From: Phialocephala subalpina
Lineage: Eukaryota; Ascomycota; Leotiomycetes; Helotiales; Mollisiaceae
DNA length: 64,000 nucleotides
Assembly (NCBI GenBank): GCA_900073065.1
Contig: FJOG01000032.1
Location: 316,567-380,566 of the forward strand
Reading direction: 5' to 3'
The notes beneath the pieces were generated by a model. It was given only the letters and a program-made list of their open reading frames with translations. It was not told where the DNA came from and made no database searches. Position numbers and translations under genes: made by a program. Below are positions 25,695 through 36,600 of this stretch, piece by piece (positions within the stretch are counted from its first letter, which is position 1; each line of letters starts with the position of its first letter).

Positions 25695-25786
25695 AAACTC
25701 TAGGTCCATCTTAACTCGAGGTCTTTCTAAGCCTCAAGTTAAGCACTTTACTCTAAGGCTGGCGCTCGCAGCGCGGCTAGCTAAAT

Positions 25787-25876
25787 CACAATGCCTCTGT
25801 CTCTCACAATGCCTCTGTCTCTCACAATGCCTCTGTCTCTCACAATGCCTCTGTCTCTCACAATGCCTCTGTCTCC
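25787..25876 (+). repeat. Five copies of an 18-bp tandem repeat
   Basis: The unit CACAATGCCTCTGTCTCT is repeated head to tail five times, perfect except for the last base of copy five. It lies in a gene-poor stretch and is probably a minisatellite. Confidence 0.95.
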
Positions 25877-27447
25877 TGGCTAAAAGCTACTTTAAAAGTT
25901 CACGTGATTTTAAGATCCTACTACGACGGAAAGTGGGTACTATAAGACGCCATTCATCGGACACCCAATTCCATCGGATTAATACTATTCCATGAAACAC
26001 AATGCATTTCATCAAAGATTTCTTATGAATTTAAGTAAGTAAAATATAAAAGTATATAAAGATATATATCGATCAAATTATAAAGTATTTTATAAATTTA
26101 AATATAATTTATAGAATTATATATTACTTTATAAAGTATTATATATTTCTATATAATAAATAAATATGTATATTTAATTAATTATATTATAAATCTAATG
26201 GATTATGACCGCGGATAATCATATTATGGCTTGATTAATCAAGTAACTAATTTCGGGGCTAGTTTCCTTCTCTTTTTCTCTTTTCTTTCTATGCCTCAGA
26301 TTCTAAAAGATACGCAATATCAATTACTTTTCTTTATTTCGCCAATTTAGCGTAGTGGTCTTAAGCTATCATAGGGCATGGCGAGGTTTAGCCCCTTTAT
26401 TAAGTTCGCGCTAAATCAGCCTTTACAAACATTAAAAATTCGTCAGAAATTACTCATGGAACGTGACGCGTTCCATCGATTTTATTGGTTTCTATGGGTT
26501 TTGATAATTTTTCTATGGGATGTGGCATCCGATAAATGGCGTCCTATAGTACAACTTCTCGTCGTGTCCCCTTCACAAGGTTTCGGGCAACCTTCCCTGT
26601 AGTTTCCGTCGTGACCCCTTCACAAGGTTTCGGGCACTCGAGCAAAATCTCCTGTAATTTCGCCATAGTTCGCCCGATACACTGGCTGCGGTCCATCTCG
26701 GGGGCGAAGTTGTGTTGGAAGGCTGCCCACGGGAGTTGCTTTAACCAAGCGAGAAATGGCTAGTGGAGAATGTTGTATCGCCAGGAAGCTGATGAGGAAG
26801 CGGCTAACGACACTCGAAAAGGGAGAATGGCATGGTTATGATTCGGTGAAGCTGATATTTGAGGTTTGTAGTTTAACTTTGACGACTTGTTTGTAAGATT
26901 TTGATCGTTTTCGAAGCTGTCTGCAATGATGAGGTCGGCGAACTGAGTGACTTTGTATAGAGTTTGAGTAAAATACGAGGTCTTTTATGTTCACGAGAAG
27001 GCGCTCGAATCACGGCATGTGAATGAGCCTGTCGTTGCGTTGTACTCACGCGCCTTCCATTCTGTGAACCTGTACTGTACATGAGCTGCTATGAACCTTT
27101 ACTCAGTCCATCTCTGAATGAGTTTGGTGAATGCCCAGTCTCAAGAGAAGAGAGTAAAGTTTGCGGGAAGAAGAAAGCACAACATTACGTCGTACAAAGA
27201 GAGACCGGTGAACATTGCAGGCACCTCGGATTCCCTCGTATTTTGAATCCTCTTGAATTCATTAAGCCTGCCGAAGGTAGTATGCTGAACCGAGAAGATA
27301 TCTTCCTTCATCGGGTTGATCTTTACTGGACTGCCTACCCGAAAGCTAGCATGAATAACGAAAGGGGCAAGACGTGTGTACATCATGACCTGAATTCATA
27401 CCTGCGCTTGCAAAGGGAGCTTTAAAAGTCGCATCCCATCATTCCTC
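25877..27447. other. Gene-poor stretch downstream of the P450
   Basis: 25990-26200 is AT-rich. 26561-26589 and 26608-26636 are a 29-bp direct repeat with one mismatch and a 47-bp period (GTCGTG...TTCGGGCA). 27081-27425 has an open plus frame of 114 codons with no recognisable features. I would not call a gene. Confidence 0.5.
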
Positions 27448-29278
27448 TTACTCAATCACAATCCTCATATTCCCCCTTCCATCCTCGGGAGCAGAAAACC
27501 CAAGATCTTTCTTCATATCCGTATCCCTCCTATCCGTCTCAAACAGCTTCATCCCTTTCACTCCCACAACCTTCCCCTCGTCATCTCGCTCAAGACTCAA
27601 GAAAGTCCTCGCTACTATGGGGATGGTCAGATACAGCTCAGCATTAGCAAGTGGCCAGCCCAGACAATTCCGAGTCCCTTTTGAGAATGGCATCAGGTAT
27701 TTGGTGCTCGCTTCGGGGATTCCTTCTGGACGGGATGGGATAGGGTAAGAGGTCTTGGGAGGAGGTGATGGGAGCCAGCGTTCAGGGATGAAGGACCATG
27801 GTTCGGGGTAGACGGTAGGGGAGAGGTGGATGAGGGGGTAGTGCATGCTAAGTGCCGTCTATGGACTTATCAGAGAAGGTTGTGACAATTTTGGTAAGAG
27901 TACTTGCATTGGGTGGGATGGTCCATTTCCCCAGTTGGAGAGCTTCAGTTGGAGCTGAGCGAGTGAGTCGGTATGAAACCCCTGACACTAAGCGAAGGGT
28001 CTCTTGCACCACTCCAGTCTGAAGTCAAAATATGTCAGCATGTCCCACAGACCCTCGGAGATTTGCTCACAAGGTATGGCAGCTGCTCGAGTTCTGCTGC
28101 AGTAAGTGGCTTGTTGATATCTGGCATTGCACACTCGAGCTCCTCAAGTAGTACAGCAAGCCTCTCGTGATCAAGCAAGAGGTAGACGAATGCAGCAGAA
28201 ATGGCTCCTGCCGTAGTAACAGTACCAGCAGAAAGCAGCAACTGAGCTTCTTGCCATAGTCGATCAGCACTTTTGTCTTTCTCAGGCAAAGACTGATTCT
28301 CCAAAAGCTCCTGGAAGATTGTGCGGTGCTTGACATCGTGGAAGTCACCACGCGTAGAAATCGTCTCCTGAATCTTCTTGATGCAGTGCTAACAATCAAG
28401 TCAGTAACATCCACAAATGTACGTAACGAAAATGAGGACATACGTGCTTCATCGAGTTAAACTTTGCCATCCCAGGCCCAACAACACTCTCCATAATCTT
28501 CTCTGGTAGCATATCCAGAACTTTCGGGAGCCACTGCGCATTCACAGTGATGTGCGTATTATTACTTAAGGCATCCGTCGCCTCCATAACAACCCTATTA
28601 AATCCCTCCGCCTCAATATAATTCTCACTAATCCCAAAACAATATTCCGCTATAATGTCACTTGTTAACGCTCCAAAAGCAGGTCTCATTGGAATCTGCT
28701 CTCCTGCTTTTTGGTATCGACGAAAGACGGAGATTAGAGATGTGATTTTGGAGAGGATGAGGGGCTCGAGTTTTCGGAGGGAGCTGGCGGAGAAAAATGG
28801 CGCGAGGGCGTTTCGACGGAGACGGTGGATATCGTGGCGTGTGGTGCCGAATGTGGAGTCGATGTTGGAGAATGCGTGGGACCAGGTGGGTGGTTTGTCA
28901 CGGCGAGCTGGGAAGGAGGCGAAGAGGATGTCGTAGAAATCGGGATCGATGACATGGAGTTCGTGAGGGCTAATTCTTATGATGGGGCTATCTGAAGCTT
29001 CAAGTTAGCAGAGTGATGCTGTATGAGAACCACGAGTAAGACTTACTGTACTCTTCGTGCAGCTCCTTTATCTTGTAGATGTATTGCCCACTTCCGGCAA
29101 TCACATCGTAGTAGAACATGTACCCATATGTGAGACCTGCCAGCTTTGGACCTGGAAATTTCGCATACTTGCTGAAGTAAAGTCGATGAATGGCAACGCC
29201 GACGCAATAAACAACCCATCCCACTGCCGAAGCCAAGAAAACCTGGGTTGCAGACCATTGGTCAAAATTGGGAAGCAT
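27448..29278 (-). CDS. Cytochrome P450 monooxygenase, five exons
   Basis: Exons 29047-29278, 28444-28991, 28071-28388, 27908-28018 and 27448-27858 give 539 residues; introns are 55, 55, 52 and 49 bp. The last intron appears to be GC-AG (donor GCAAGT, acceptor ATAG). With those ends the reading is WTIPPN-TALSMHYPL, the usual P450 wording, whereas GT donors nearby break the frame. An N-terminal hydrophobic anchor (about residues 10-30) is followed by FPGPK. The I-helix is AGTVTT (314-319), lacking the usual acidic residue. The K-helix ETLR is at 372-375, PERW at about 428-431 and the heme loop FSKGTRNCLG has Cys468. It is an ER-bound haem oxygenase, most like the trichodiene-oxygenase-type fungal P450s. 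Substrate is unknown and no secondary-metabolite backbone gene lies nearby. Confidence 0.93.
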
Positions 29279-29500
29279 CGTGATGGCTGCCTTCTCTCGT
29301 GAAGGCTCCAGAACTTAGGACTATATACCTCTTCGACTCCTCTATGACAGCAGGTTGACTAGGTCTGACTATGCAAATAGAGTTCATGTCTGACAAGCTT
29401 AAGCACATGCCTACTGATTTGTCATGATGATACAGAACGATGCGGCCTTTTGACCCTGGAGATATCTGCAAAGAAGGCGTGGCATGCAAATGCAGACATA

Positions 29501-29625
29501 CGGAGGTGCCAGACCTAAGTTTTCCTACACCGCCTTTGCTCGCAGGGATTAATTTGTATGGGCAAAATGATTTGGTTGGTGGCAGAACTAAGACGGTGTA
29601 GGAAAACTTAGGTCTGGCACCTCCG
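29501..29625. mobile_element. 125-bp MITE with perfect 32-bp terminal inverted repeats
   Basis: 29501-29532 and 29594-29625 are exact reverse complements (CGGAGGTGCCAGACCTAAGT is the first part). A TA dinucleotide sits directly outside each end, as with Tc1/mariner target duplications. The 61-bp core has no coding capacity. It is therefore probably a non-autonomous element. The lack of any mismatch between the arms suggests a recent arrival with no RIP. Confidence 0.85.
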
Positions 29626-29784
29626 TACTCGCTTAGGCAAGAGATGCACCTTTTTTGGATAAATGCCGATCTTCATTCCAAAAGTGTCCGGGATGTTGCA
29701 TGTTGCATACCCCGCAGTATGCTGACACTTGCAGCTCAGCGGTACCTCGTTCGGGGATAGCTCATAAATCACGTGCCATTGCTC

Positions 29785-30177
29785 TATCCCTTAAACTGCC
29801 ACGCAACGCACACTTAGGCACCCAGGCAGCTGTTGCTAAGCGAGCCACTTGGAGTGCTAAGATTGATGTTGGATGGTGCTCGAAGTTGATGCCTTATACG
29901 AAGGCGCGGTTTTAAAGTAATGAGCCACGCACGTGATCTATACACTTTATCAAAACACTAAAAATAATGCATTCAAGTATTATATTAATCATATAATTAT
30001 TTAATAACTGTTTATAATTATCTATGAAATACGAAGGTATGGTTTTAAGGTAATAAGTCTAATCTAAGTATTTTTACTGCAAAATTCTTGATTTTGGGCG
30101 AGGAAAGCTTGGCCCATGGCTCATTACTTTAAAACCGCGCCTTCGTAGGTGGTGTGCGTGTGGCAGTTTAAGGGATA
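29785..30177. mobile_element. Outer MITE-like element, interrupted by another
   Basis: TATCCCTTAAACTGCCAC at 29785-29802 is exactly inverted at 30160-30177, and the similarity continues inward with a 3-base indel. TA forms the outermost bases at both ends. The inner element 29899-30145 sits close to the right arm. This nesting explains why 97 bases separate the arms on the left but only 14 on the right. Confidence 0.65.
29899..30145. mobile_element. Inner 247-bp MITE with 29-bp terminal inverted repeats
   Basis: 29899-29927 and 30117-30145 are exact inverted copies (CGAAGGCGCGGTTTTAAAGT...), each flanked by TA. The core is AT-rich. A third, mutated copy of the end sequence lies inside at 30030-30060 in direct orientation with mainly transition differences, as if an older copy of the same element had been invaded or rearranged. 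Confidence 0.8.
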
Positions 30178-30600
30178 ACTGTCCGGTGTCGGGTTGAACG
30201 CCGACGTCAGTAAGATGCCGCCAGGAGGGCGCAAGAAAACACGGAGAAACAAGATGGCACTTACCGGGTACCCCATCTCCACCATCGCAACGTCGACGGC
30301 AAGTGTAGCTGTCAATTGTTCATACAAGAATTCAATTCTTTCAAGGTCGGAAGCGTGCTATAAACATCAACACGGCGGGGTATTCAAGTCTTACAAATAT
30401 CGCCTTAAACAAAAAAATTGTACACCAAGCCTTCCATCCATATTCGGCGCCTTTCGTCTCGTCGTCATGGTATTTCCTCCACTTTCCCCAAAATCATAAA
30501 AACAACATCAAAGATGTCCTAGAAGTTCAAAAGCCGCACAACTCTCACCACATTACATCCATTATCTCTCATCTCTCCTCATCTTCATAATGGTTGTGAA

Positions 30601-33600
30601 TCAATCGAAACCATCATCCCAAGCCCCAGCCGCATACGGGTTCCTACTCACACGTTAGTCAAGTTTCACAAAACTTTCACCAAGGAAAACTCACCACTCC
30701 ATCCCCGGATAACTCGTAGCAACCATCTCCGGCTCTCCATCATCCTCATTCGTACTCGGCAATTCCGCCCGTCCTACCGTCCCATCCCGATACGGAATCT
30801 TTTCTTCTTGATGCCCTCCTATTCCACCTAGTCCTGCTTGAGAACTTGATGCTGCTCTCACCACATTCCCCTCTCCTCCCATTCCCATAACGGGCTCTGT
30901 ATGCTTGACTCCTGCGGAAGCGCTTCTGCCTACGTTGGGGTTTTGGTTTCTTAGGGATTGGAGAGGACCACGGGAGGCGGTGGGGGAGATATTAGCGTTG
31001 GCGTGGCCGTTGCTGATAGCTGAAGAGGGAGCAGAAGACATTTTTAATTCTAGAGGAAGGCGGGATCCGGGTTTCGGAAGGCGGGGAGAGGCGTCATAAA
31101 GATCTTCTCTACTTCCTCGGTTCATCACTTCCGTAGTCCTGATATCATCCCGGACTGGTCCCTGAATTTGTGGTGGTCCTTGACCTACAGATTGGTGGAC
31201 AATATCAGGTGATACATTGCGCTCTGGTGTACCTGGCATGGGACTAGGTGGCGACGGACTAGGAGACACCCTCCTACCAACATCTCTTTCTGTCGCATCG
31301 CTAATCTGCCTATCCGGTACATTCAATCCTCCCCCACTTTGGGGACGTGAACCTGAGAGACCCGATACTGCGGATATGGCTGTGCGGCGAGTATTAGAAC
31401 GATCGAGATCCCCGTTCATGGTTGATAGGGAGAGTTGGCGATCATGCTGTAGCGAGGTATTGGAACCTTGGGATCCCATACGACCTGGACCTGGCCATTG
31501 AGGCGGTGGCGGGGGTGGGATGTCGTTTGCGCGTGGGTCGACGGGGGAGAATACTGTGTCTTCGGGAAGGGGGTAACCGGCGGGCGACTCAGGGTGACGG
31601 AGGACTGGCTGTTGGAGGCGCTGGATAGCATCGTGTTGTGGTTTAGGTGGTGATAAACGATCCTTCTCAACAGGTACCGGTCGCTCATCTTCATCATCAC
31701 CGCCGGGCAAAGAGAGTTGATATGGTCTTTGTTGGCCTTCTAGAGATTTTGGCGGAGACCGTGCAAGTAAGTCCTCCCGGCTCAGACGACGGGGTGCGGT
31801 GCGAGCTGCAAAGGCCTCATATGTCTCGATCGCGGAAAGATTTGGCTTCGGCTGTTGCATCTGGCGAGGATCTTGCAATTGTGGTGGTTGTTGTGGTCGT
31901 GGCCCCGGTCCATATCGTCCATCATTCTGCTGAGGCTGTCCCTGCAAAGGAGCTCCATTGGGGAAGTACTGTCCGTTTGGAGCTCGTTGTGCATAACGAG
32001 GATCACCTTGCTGCATCTGACTCAAGCCACGAGGATCGTACTGTGTGGGTACAGCCTGTGCACCTTGACCTCGGACGAGAGAGTAACCACCAGGAATTGG
32101 GACACTATCATACTGAGGCTCGAGGCTCCGGCTGGCTTGGCGACCCCGATCTGCGACTCGAAGAGAAGGATCCTGGAAGGGAATCTCGCGTTGCTGAGGT
32201 GGGGGAGCCATTGGCTGCTGTTCTTGCAAGTCGGTGTATGTCTGAGCAGCTGGAAGCGTCCGAGGTCCACGAAGTGTTTGGCTACTGCCCTGCGAGCGAG
32301 AATCGTCACTACTTCTGTCTTGTTTCTTGGTTTTGCCGCCTATGAGTCCACCGAGCAATCCTCCAGATGAACGACGCGTCTTGTTGTCAGGTCGTGGAGA
32401 TGTTCGAGGCGAAGAACTTGATGTTAGCTTCTGAAGTACATGACGCGTCTGACTCGGAGCTCGGCCTTGGCTTGGAGGTGGTGTATTCATGGCAGGTCTT
32501 TGCACACCAAAAAGAGGTGATTCAATAGGCTGTCGTTCGTTGTAGGGAAGTTCTCTGGTAGCCTGTGGTCTTCCCTGCACAGATCCACCTGTGGATGGAC
32601 TGGTTTTGCTAAACATGCTGCTCAAACCCGAAAACCTATTGTGCTTCTTTCCAGGAGGATCTATCGATCCAGTGTGCGATCCAGTAGAAGCTCTGACAAG
32701 CTTGCTTGGCTTCTCTTTAGGATCTTTTGAACCACCTCCAAAGAATGATCGCTTCCGTTGCTGATGAGTAGGAGAAGGCTGAGGCGAATCCAAGAGGTCG
32801 GTTCTTGAAGCAGAGTTGTGCGCAATCACGCTCTCTCTGCTTTGTGGTGGACCCAAACCTGATGTAGAATTATGGCTGAGGTGGCCGAAGAAACTTGAGC
32901 GACGCTTTCTTTGCTCCAGCTCACCTTCCGAAGCAACACTAGACTCCGCATACTCATTTCCACGCGACTCAAATGGTCTACCTGGTGATGGCGCACCACC
33001 ATCCCGATCTCGAGATTCTGAGTTGCGCCTGTCCCTAGAAGAAGCGCGAGATATCTTGCCTCCAATCTCCTTGAAGAAGCCAGAATTTCGCTTTGATGAA
33101 CCGGCAAAGCGAGGGTCATCAGCGGGTGGTCCGACGCCTGGAATTTGATACTCATTCGTCTGATGTCTTGGCATGAAGGCGATGGCTCCGGCTATGGGTG
33201 CTTGATAATAGTGATCTGGTAGATCAATATTCTCTCGTGGCCCATCCGCTTCCGGCGGTCCCTGTGGCCCAGGTGATCCTTGCTGTCCAGGTCTGAAAAG
33301 CTCAGGATATCTTTGCGCTGAAGACGGAGGCTGTGGGTAGGGGTTTTGTTGAGTAGGTGGTCCAACCCATCCAGCTCGTTCATTGTATTGGCCATCGGGA
33401 CGTTGTGGATGGCCTTGGCTTGATCCTGAGTAGCCTCGCGGACGTTGAGGCTCCCATGAGTTTGATTGTCTTGGAGGTGGCATGTCCATCTCTTTCCACG
33501 CAGTGGGTGAGACCACAGGAGGAGGCTGCTCCGTTGCCTTTGGTCTGTTTGGTCTCCATTCGACCTGTGATTCTCTGAACTCTGGGCGTTGTAGAACGTC

Positions 33601-36600
33601 TGATGCTCTGGGAGTCACGATGGGCGGTAGTTGTGAGTGTTGCGGAGGGGGCATTGCACGCTGGGTTTGCTCGGCACGGTGGGTCGCTTCTGGTGTCCTA
33701 GGGACAACTACCTGTTGCTGTGGTGCTTGGGGTGGGAACATTTGACGCTGACCTGGGACAGATTGCTGACTATAGTTCGAAGAGCCAGCTTGAACCAATG
33801 GCGGTCTAGGTGAGCTATCTTGCGGGGAAGTAACTTGCTGCAAGTTTGCCACTGGTTTTTGTTCTTTCGGTCGCTCCTCTCTCGGCTGCTGCTCTCTCAA
33901 TGGCTGCTCTCTAACCTGCAATGGCTCTTGATACATCGGAGGGTCTCGTTGAACGGGCTCATTCGGCAACGCTTGTTGCATCGTGTTGGCTCTCCGTGGA
34001 GTCTGCAAAACCTCTCCCGACTGGACAAAAGAGAGTGGTCTTGCACCTTGCGATGGTTGGGTAGTTGATGGAGGAGGAACTTGTTGGGAAGCCGGAGGTT
34101 TCCACCCAGGAGGAGGCCCCGGAGGAGGCGACACATTATCCACTGTTCTGATCTCTTCGCCGTGGGGGAGAGAAGTGCTTGGTTGTTGTGGTGGCGCTCT
34201 AACCTCTTCAGCTGACTTTGGGAGATTTGGTGCCATGTCCATGGGTTTGACGGCATTTTCTGGAAGGGTATTTCCCTCATCATCATCCTCGATAGGGAAT
34301 CTTGGTTTGGCATGACGAGAACCGAACCCGAGACCGAAAGTGGACGTTCGCCGAATGGGCGGTAGGAACGAGGAAGCTCCAGTCTGCTTCTCTGGCTCGG
34401 CTTGAACAGGCTTTGGAGGCGAAGATATGAACTGCGGCACAGGGGCAGCTGCAACGACTGGAGGCTCTGCAGGTCTCGGTGTTGGTCCTTTCGCCGAATT
34501 TGGAGGAGACGGGATCTCGTAGCTACTTCCACGTGGACGATTCAGGATGCTTGTCACTGGTGCTTCCGAACTTCGCCTGGTATCTGGTTCGACGTTCGGC
34601 TCAGGTGTGAGATTCTGTACTGGCTGTTGAGTGGGAGGTACATCCTTTGTCTCTGGGTTTGGAGGCACCATCACCCAGTCATTAGGAATATCAGACGGTT
34701 CCTCCTGTGCACTGTGGAAGTGAGAGTCATCGTTGTTTGAGCGCTCATTTCCTGAGACCTTACCAGGTGGCACTGCTAGTGAACCATGTGGATTCGCCAC
34801 GGCAGAAGAAAGTTGACGCTCTTGACGCTCTGTTGGCCGGTCTTCATATTGAAACACCTCCTCTTCAGCAATAGGTGTAGCGTTATAAGGATCCCAGCTT
34901 GGCTGATACTTTCCAATGGGTGCAGGTGGCCCTAAGGAATCTCGAGCTTCAGACTCTTCCAACGTCGGCACTGGCTCCTGGACCTGTCTGATGGTAGCAG
35001 GTCTTTGATGCTCTTGACCTGATGTGCCATTAGTATGTGTAGAAGCCAAGGCCCCACTCATGATCCCAAGCGAATTACCCGTTGATATATCCGGTAGCTG
35101 TGGGGCGGGGAAACTTCGGTTTGATGTGTTGGTTGCTGCTCTTGGGCGTTGGAATTGGGGACTGAACTCTGTTGACTGGCGTGCCGACTGGTCAGGCTTT
35201 CCGGAAGAGCGTGTCAGGTTGAGGGGAAGACCCCAAGACGTTCGTCGGTCTTCCTTCGGGCGCTCATTCTTAGGCTTGGGCTCTGGGCTTGTCTGTATGG
35301 ACATAAAACTTAGTAACGTATGCAATCAAAGGCAGGTACATGTATCATGGTAGCAAGGAGAGAACAGTGGAAAGGCTGCAATTTCCCCTAGTCGTACACA
35401 ACCTGCTAAGCAGGTGGCCATCTGACAAGACATGAAAAGAAACCACCACACTCATTAGTCTCGGAAATGCAAGTACTTGTAAATCAGATGAAACGCCCCT
35501 TCGCCTAATTGTGCTCCAGCTCAAAAGGAGATGTGTCAATCTACCTTGTCTCCACCACGAAACTTGCTTTTGCCCTTTGCAAGTAAGCCCTTTCCTGCCT
35601 TGCCTGCCTTACCGCCGAAGATACCGGCCGAATGAAGGAGCTCTTTCCCCTTAGCTTGAACCTGTTGTGTGGTGATTTTGCCACTATTAGAAGAGAAGCC
35701 CTGTTGAGAGCCAGACGCCATGTTGGAACTAGGACCAGAACCAGGGCGAGGTACTGGTGTGGAGGGGGTTGTTGGCGAGCTTGCATTAAGATATTGTTGA
35801 TAATATGGTTGTTGCAAAGGGGGTGCTGCTGCTGCTGCACCACCACCACCAGTAAGCTTGCCAAACTTGGATCTTGATGCTCCCTGATTGGGAACACTGA
35901 TCCTGGATCCTCCAAAGGAAGGACCAGTACTTGCATGCTCAGGGTGCAGGGCTTGGAGATGTGCCATCCACTCATTCAACCCAGAATCCATAGTTGCAAA
36001 CCGTTCTCTCGTTAGATCAAAGGTATGGATCCTCTGTTGAGTCGAGCCAATCCCAACTATCTCTTTGAATCCTAAGGGCGGGATTGTGTGGAATGTGGAT
36101 GGATGTTGAAGTACAGGTGAAGCAACAGGGGAGACTGTGCTTGGAGCTGGGACCGGAGAGTTTTGGTTTGGAGATGGGGTGAAATAAGGTGGCGTTTGCC
36201 GAGACGGATGCTCATCCTCAGGTGGTGTTGGTGAAACGGGGTGTGAAGAAACTCGCGGGTCCTTTTCTTCAGCGAGAGACAGTCTGCGTCCACTGCTTTC
36301 CTGTGAAGTGGGTGTATAGGTAGTAACGGCAGCCGCGGCCGCCACACCACCAGCTGCCAGCAGGTATTTATTCCTGAATTCCGCTGAATCGTGGCTCTTA
36401 GGGGTGGATTCCGTTTGAACTTGAGGCTCGATGGGCTCGGCCTGTTCCTGGGCTGAGGACTGGGTAGCGGATAAAGCTGCAGTTGGAACGACAGCTTCCT
36501 CGGTTGTCTGGGGAGCATGAACCGGAGTGCTTACAGCGCTGACTTCCGAAACTTGATCATTTGGCACGGCAACGTTGACATTTGCGCCGCTCGCTTCCCA

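Larger units (their letters stand above)
29279..30600. other. Intergenic region hosting two MITE-like elements
   Basis: It separates the P450 start from the 3' end of the large gene. Besides the elements listed separately, no convincing coding frame is seen. 30440-30600 is pyrimidine-rich. Confidence 0.6.

Noticed and set aside
25787..25876. Tandem 18-bp repeats as a CRISPR array
   Set aside because: Units are contiguous with no spacers and the genome is fungal.
27081..27425. 114-codon plus-strand frame downstream of the P450
   Set aside because: No recognisable motif, no signal peptide or splicing support; length is within chance for this composition.
31647..32345. 232-codon plus-strand frame, and many similar ones antisense to the giant gene
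   Set aside because: They are shadows of the low-complexity coding strand and have no independent features.
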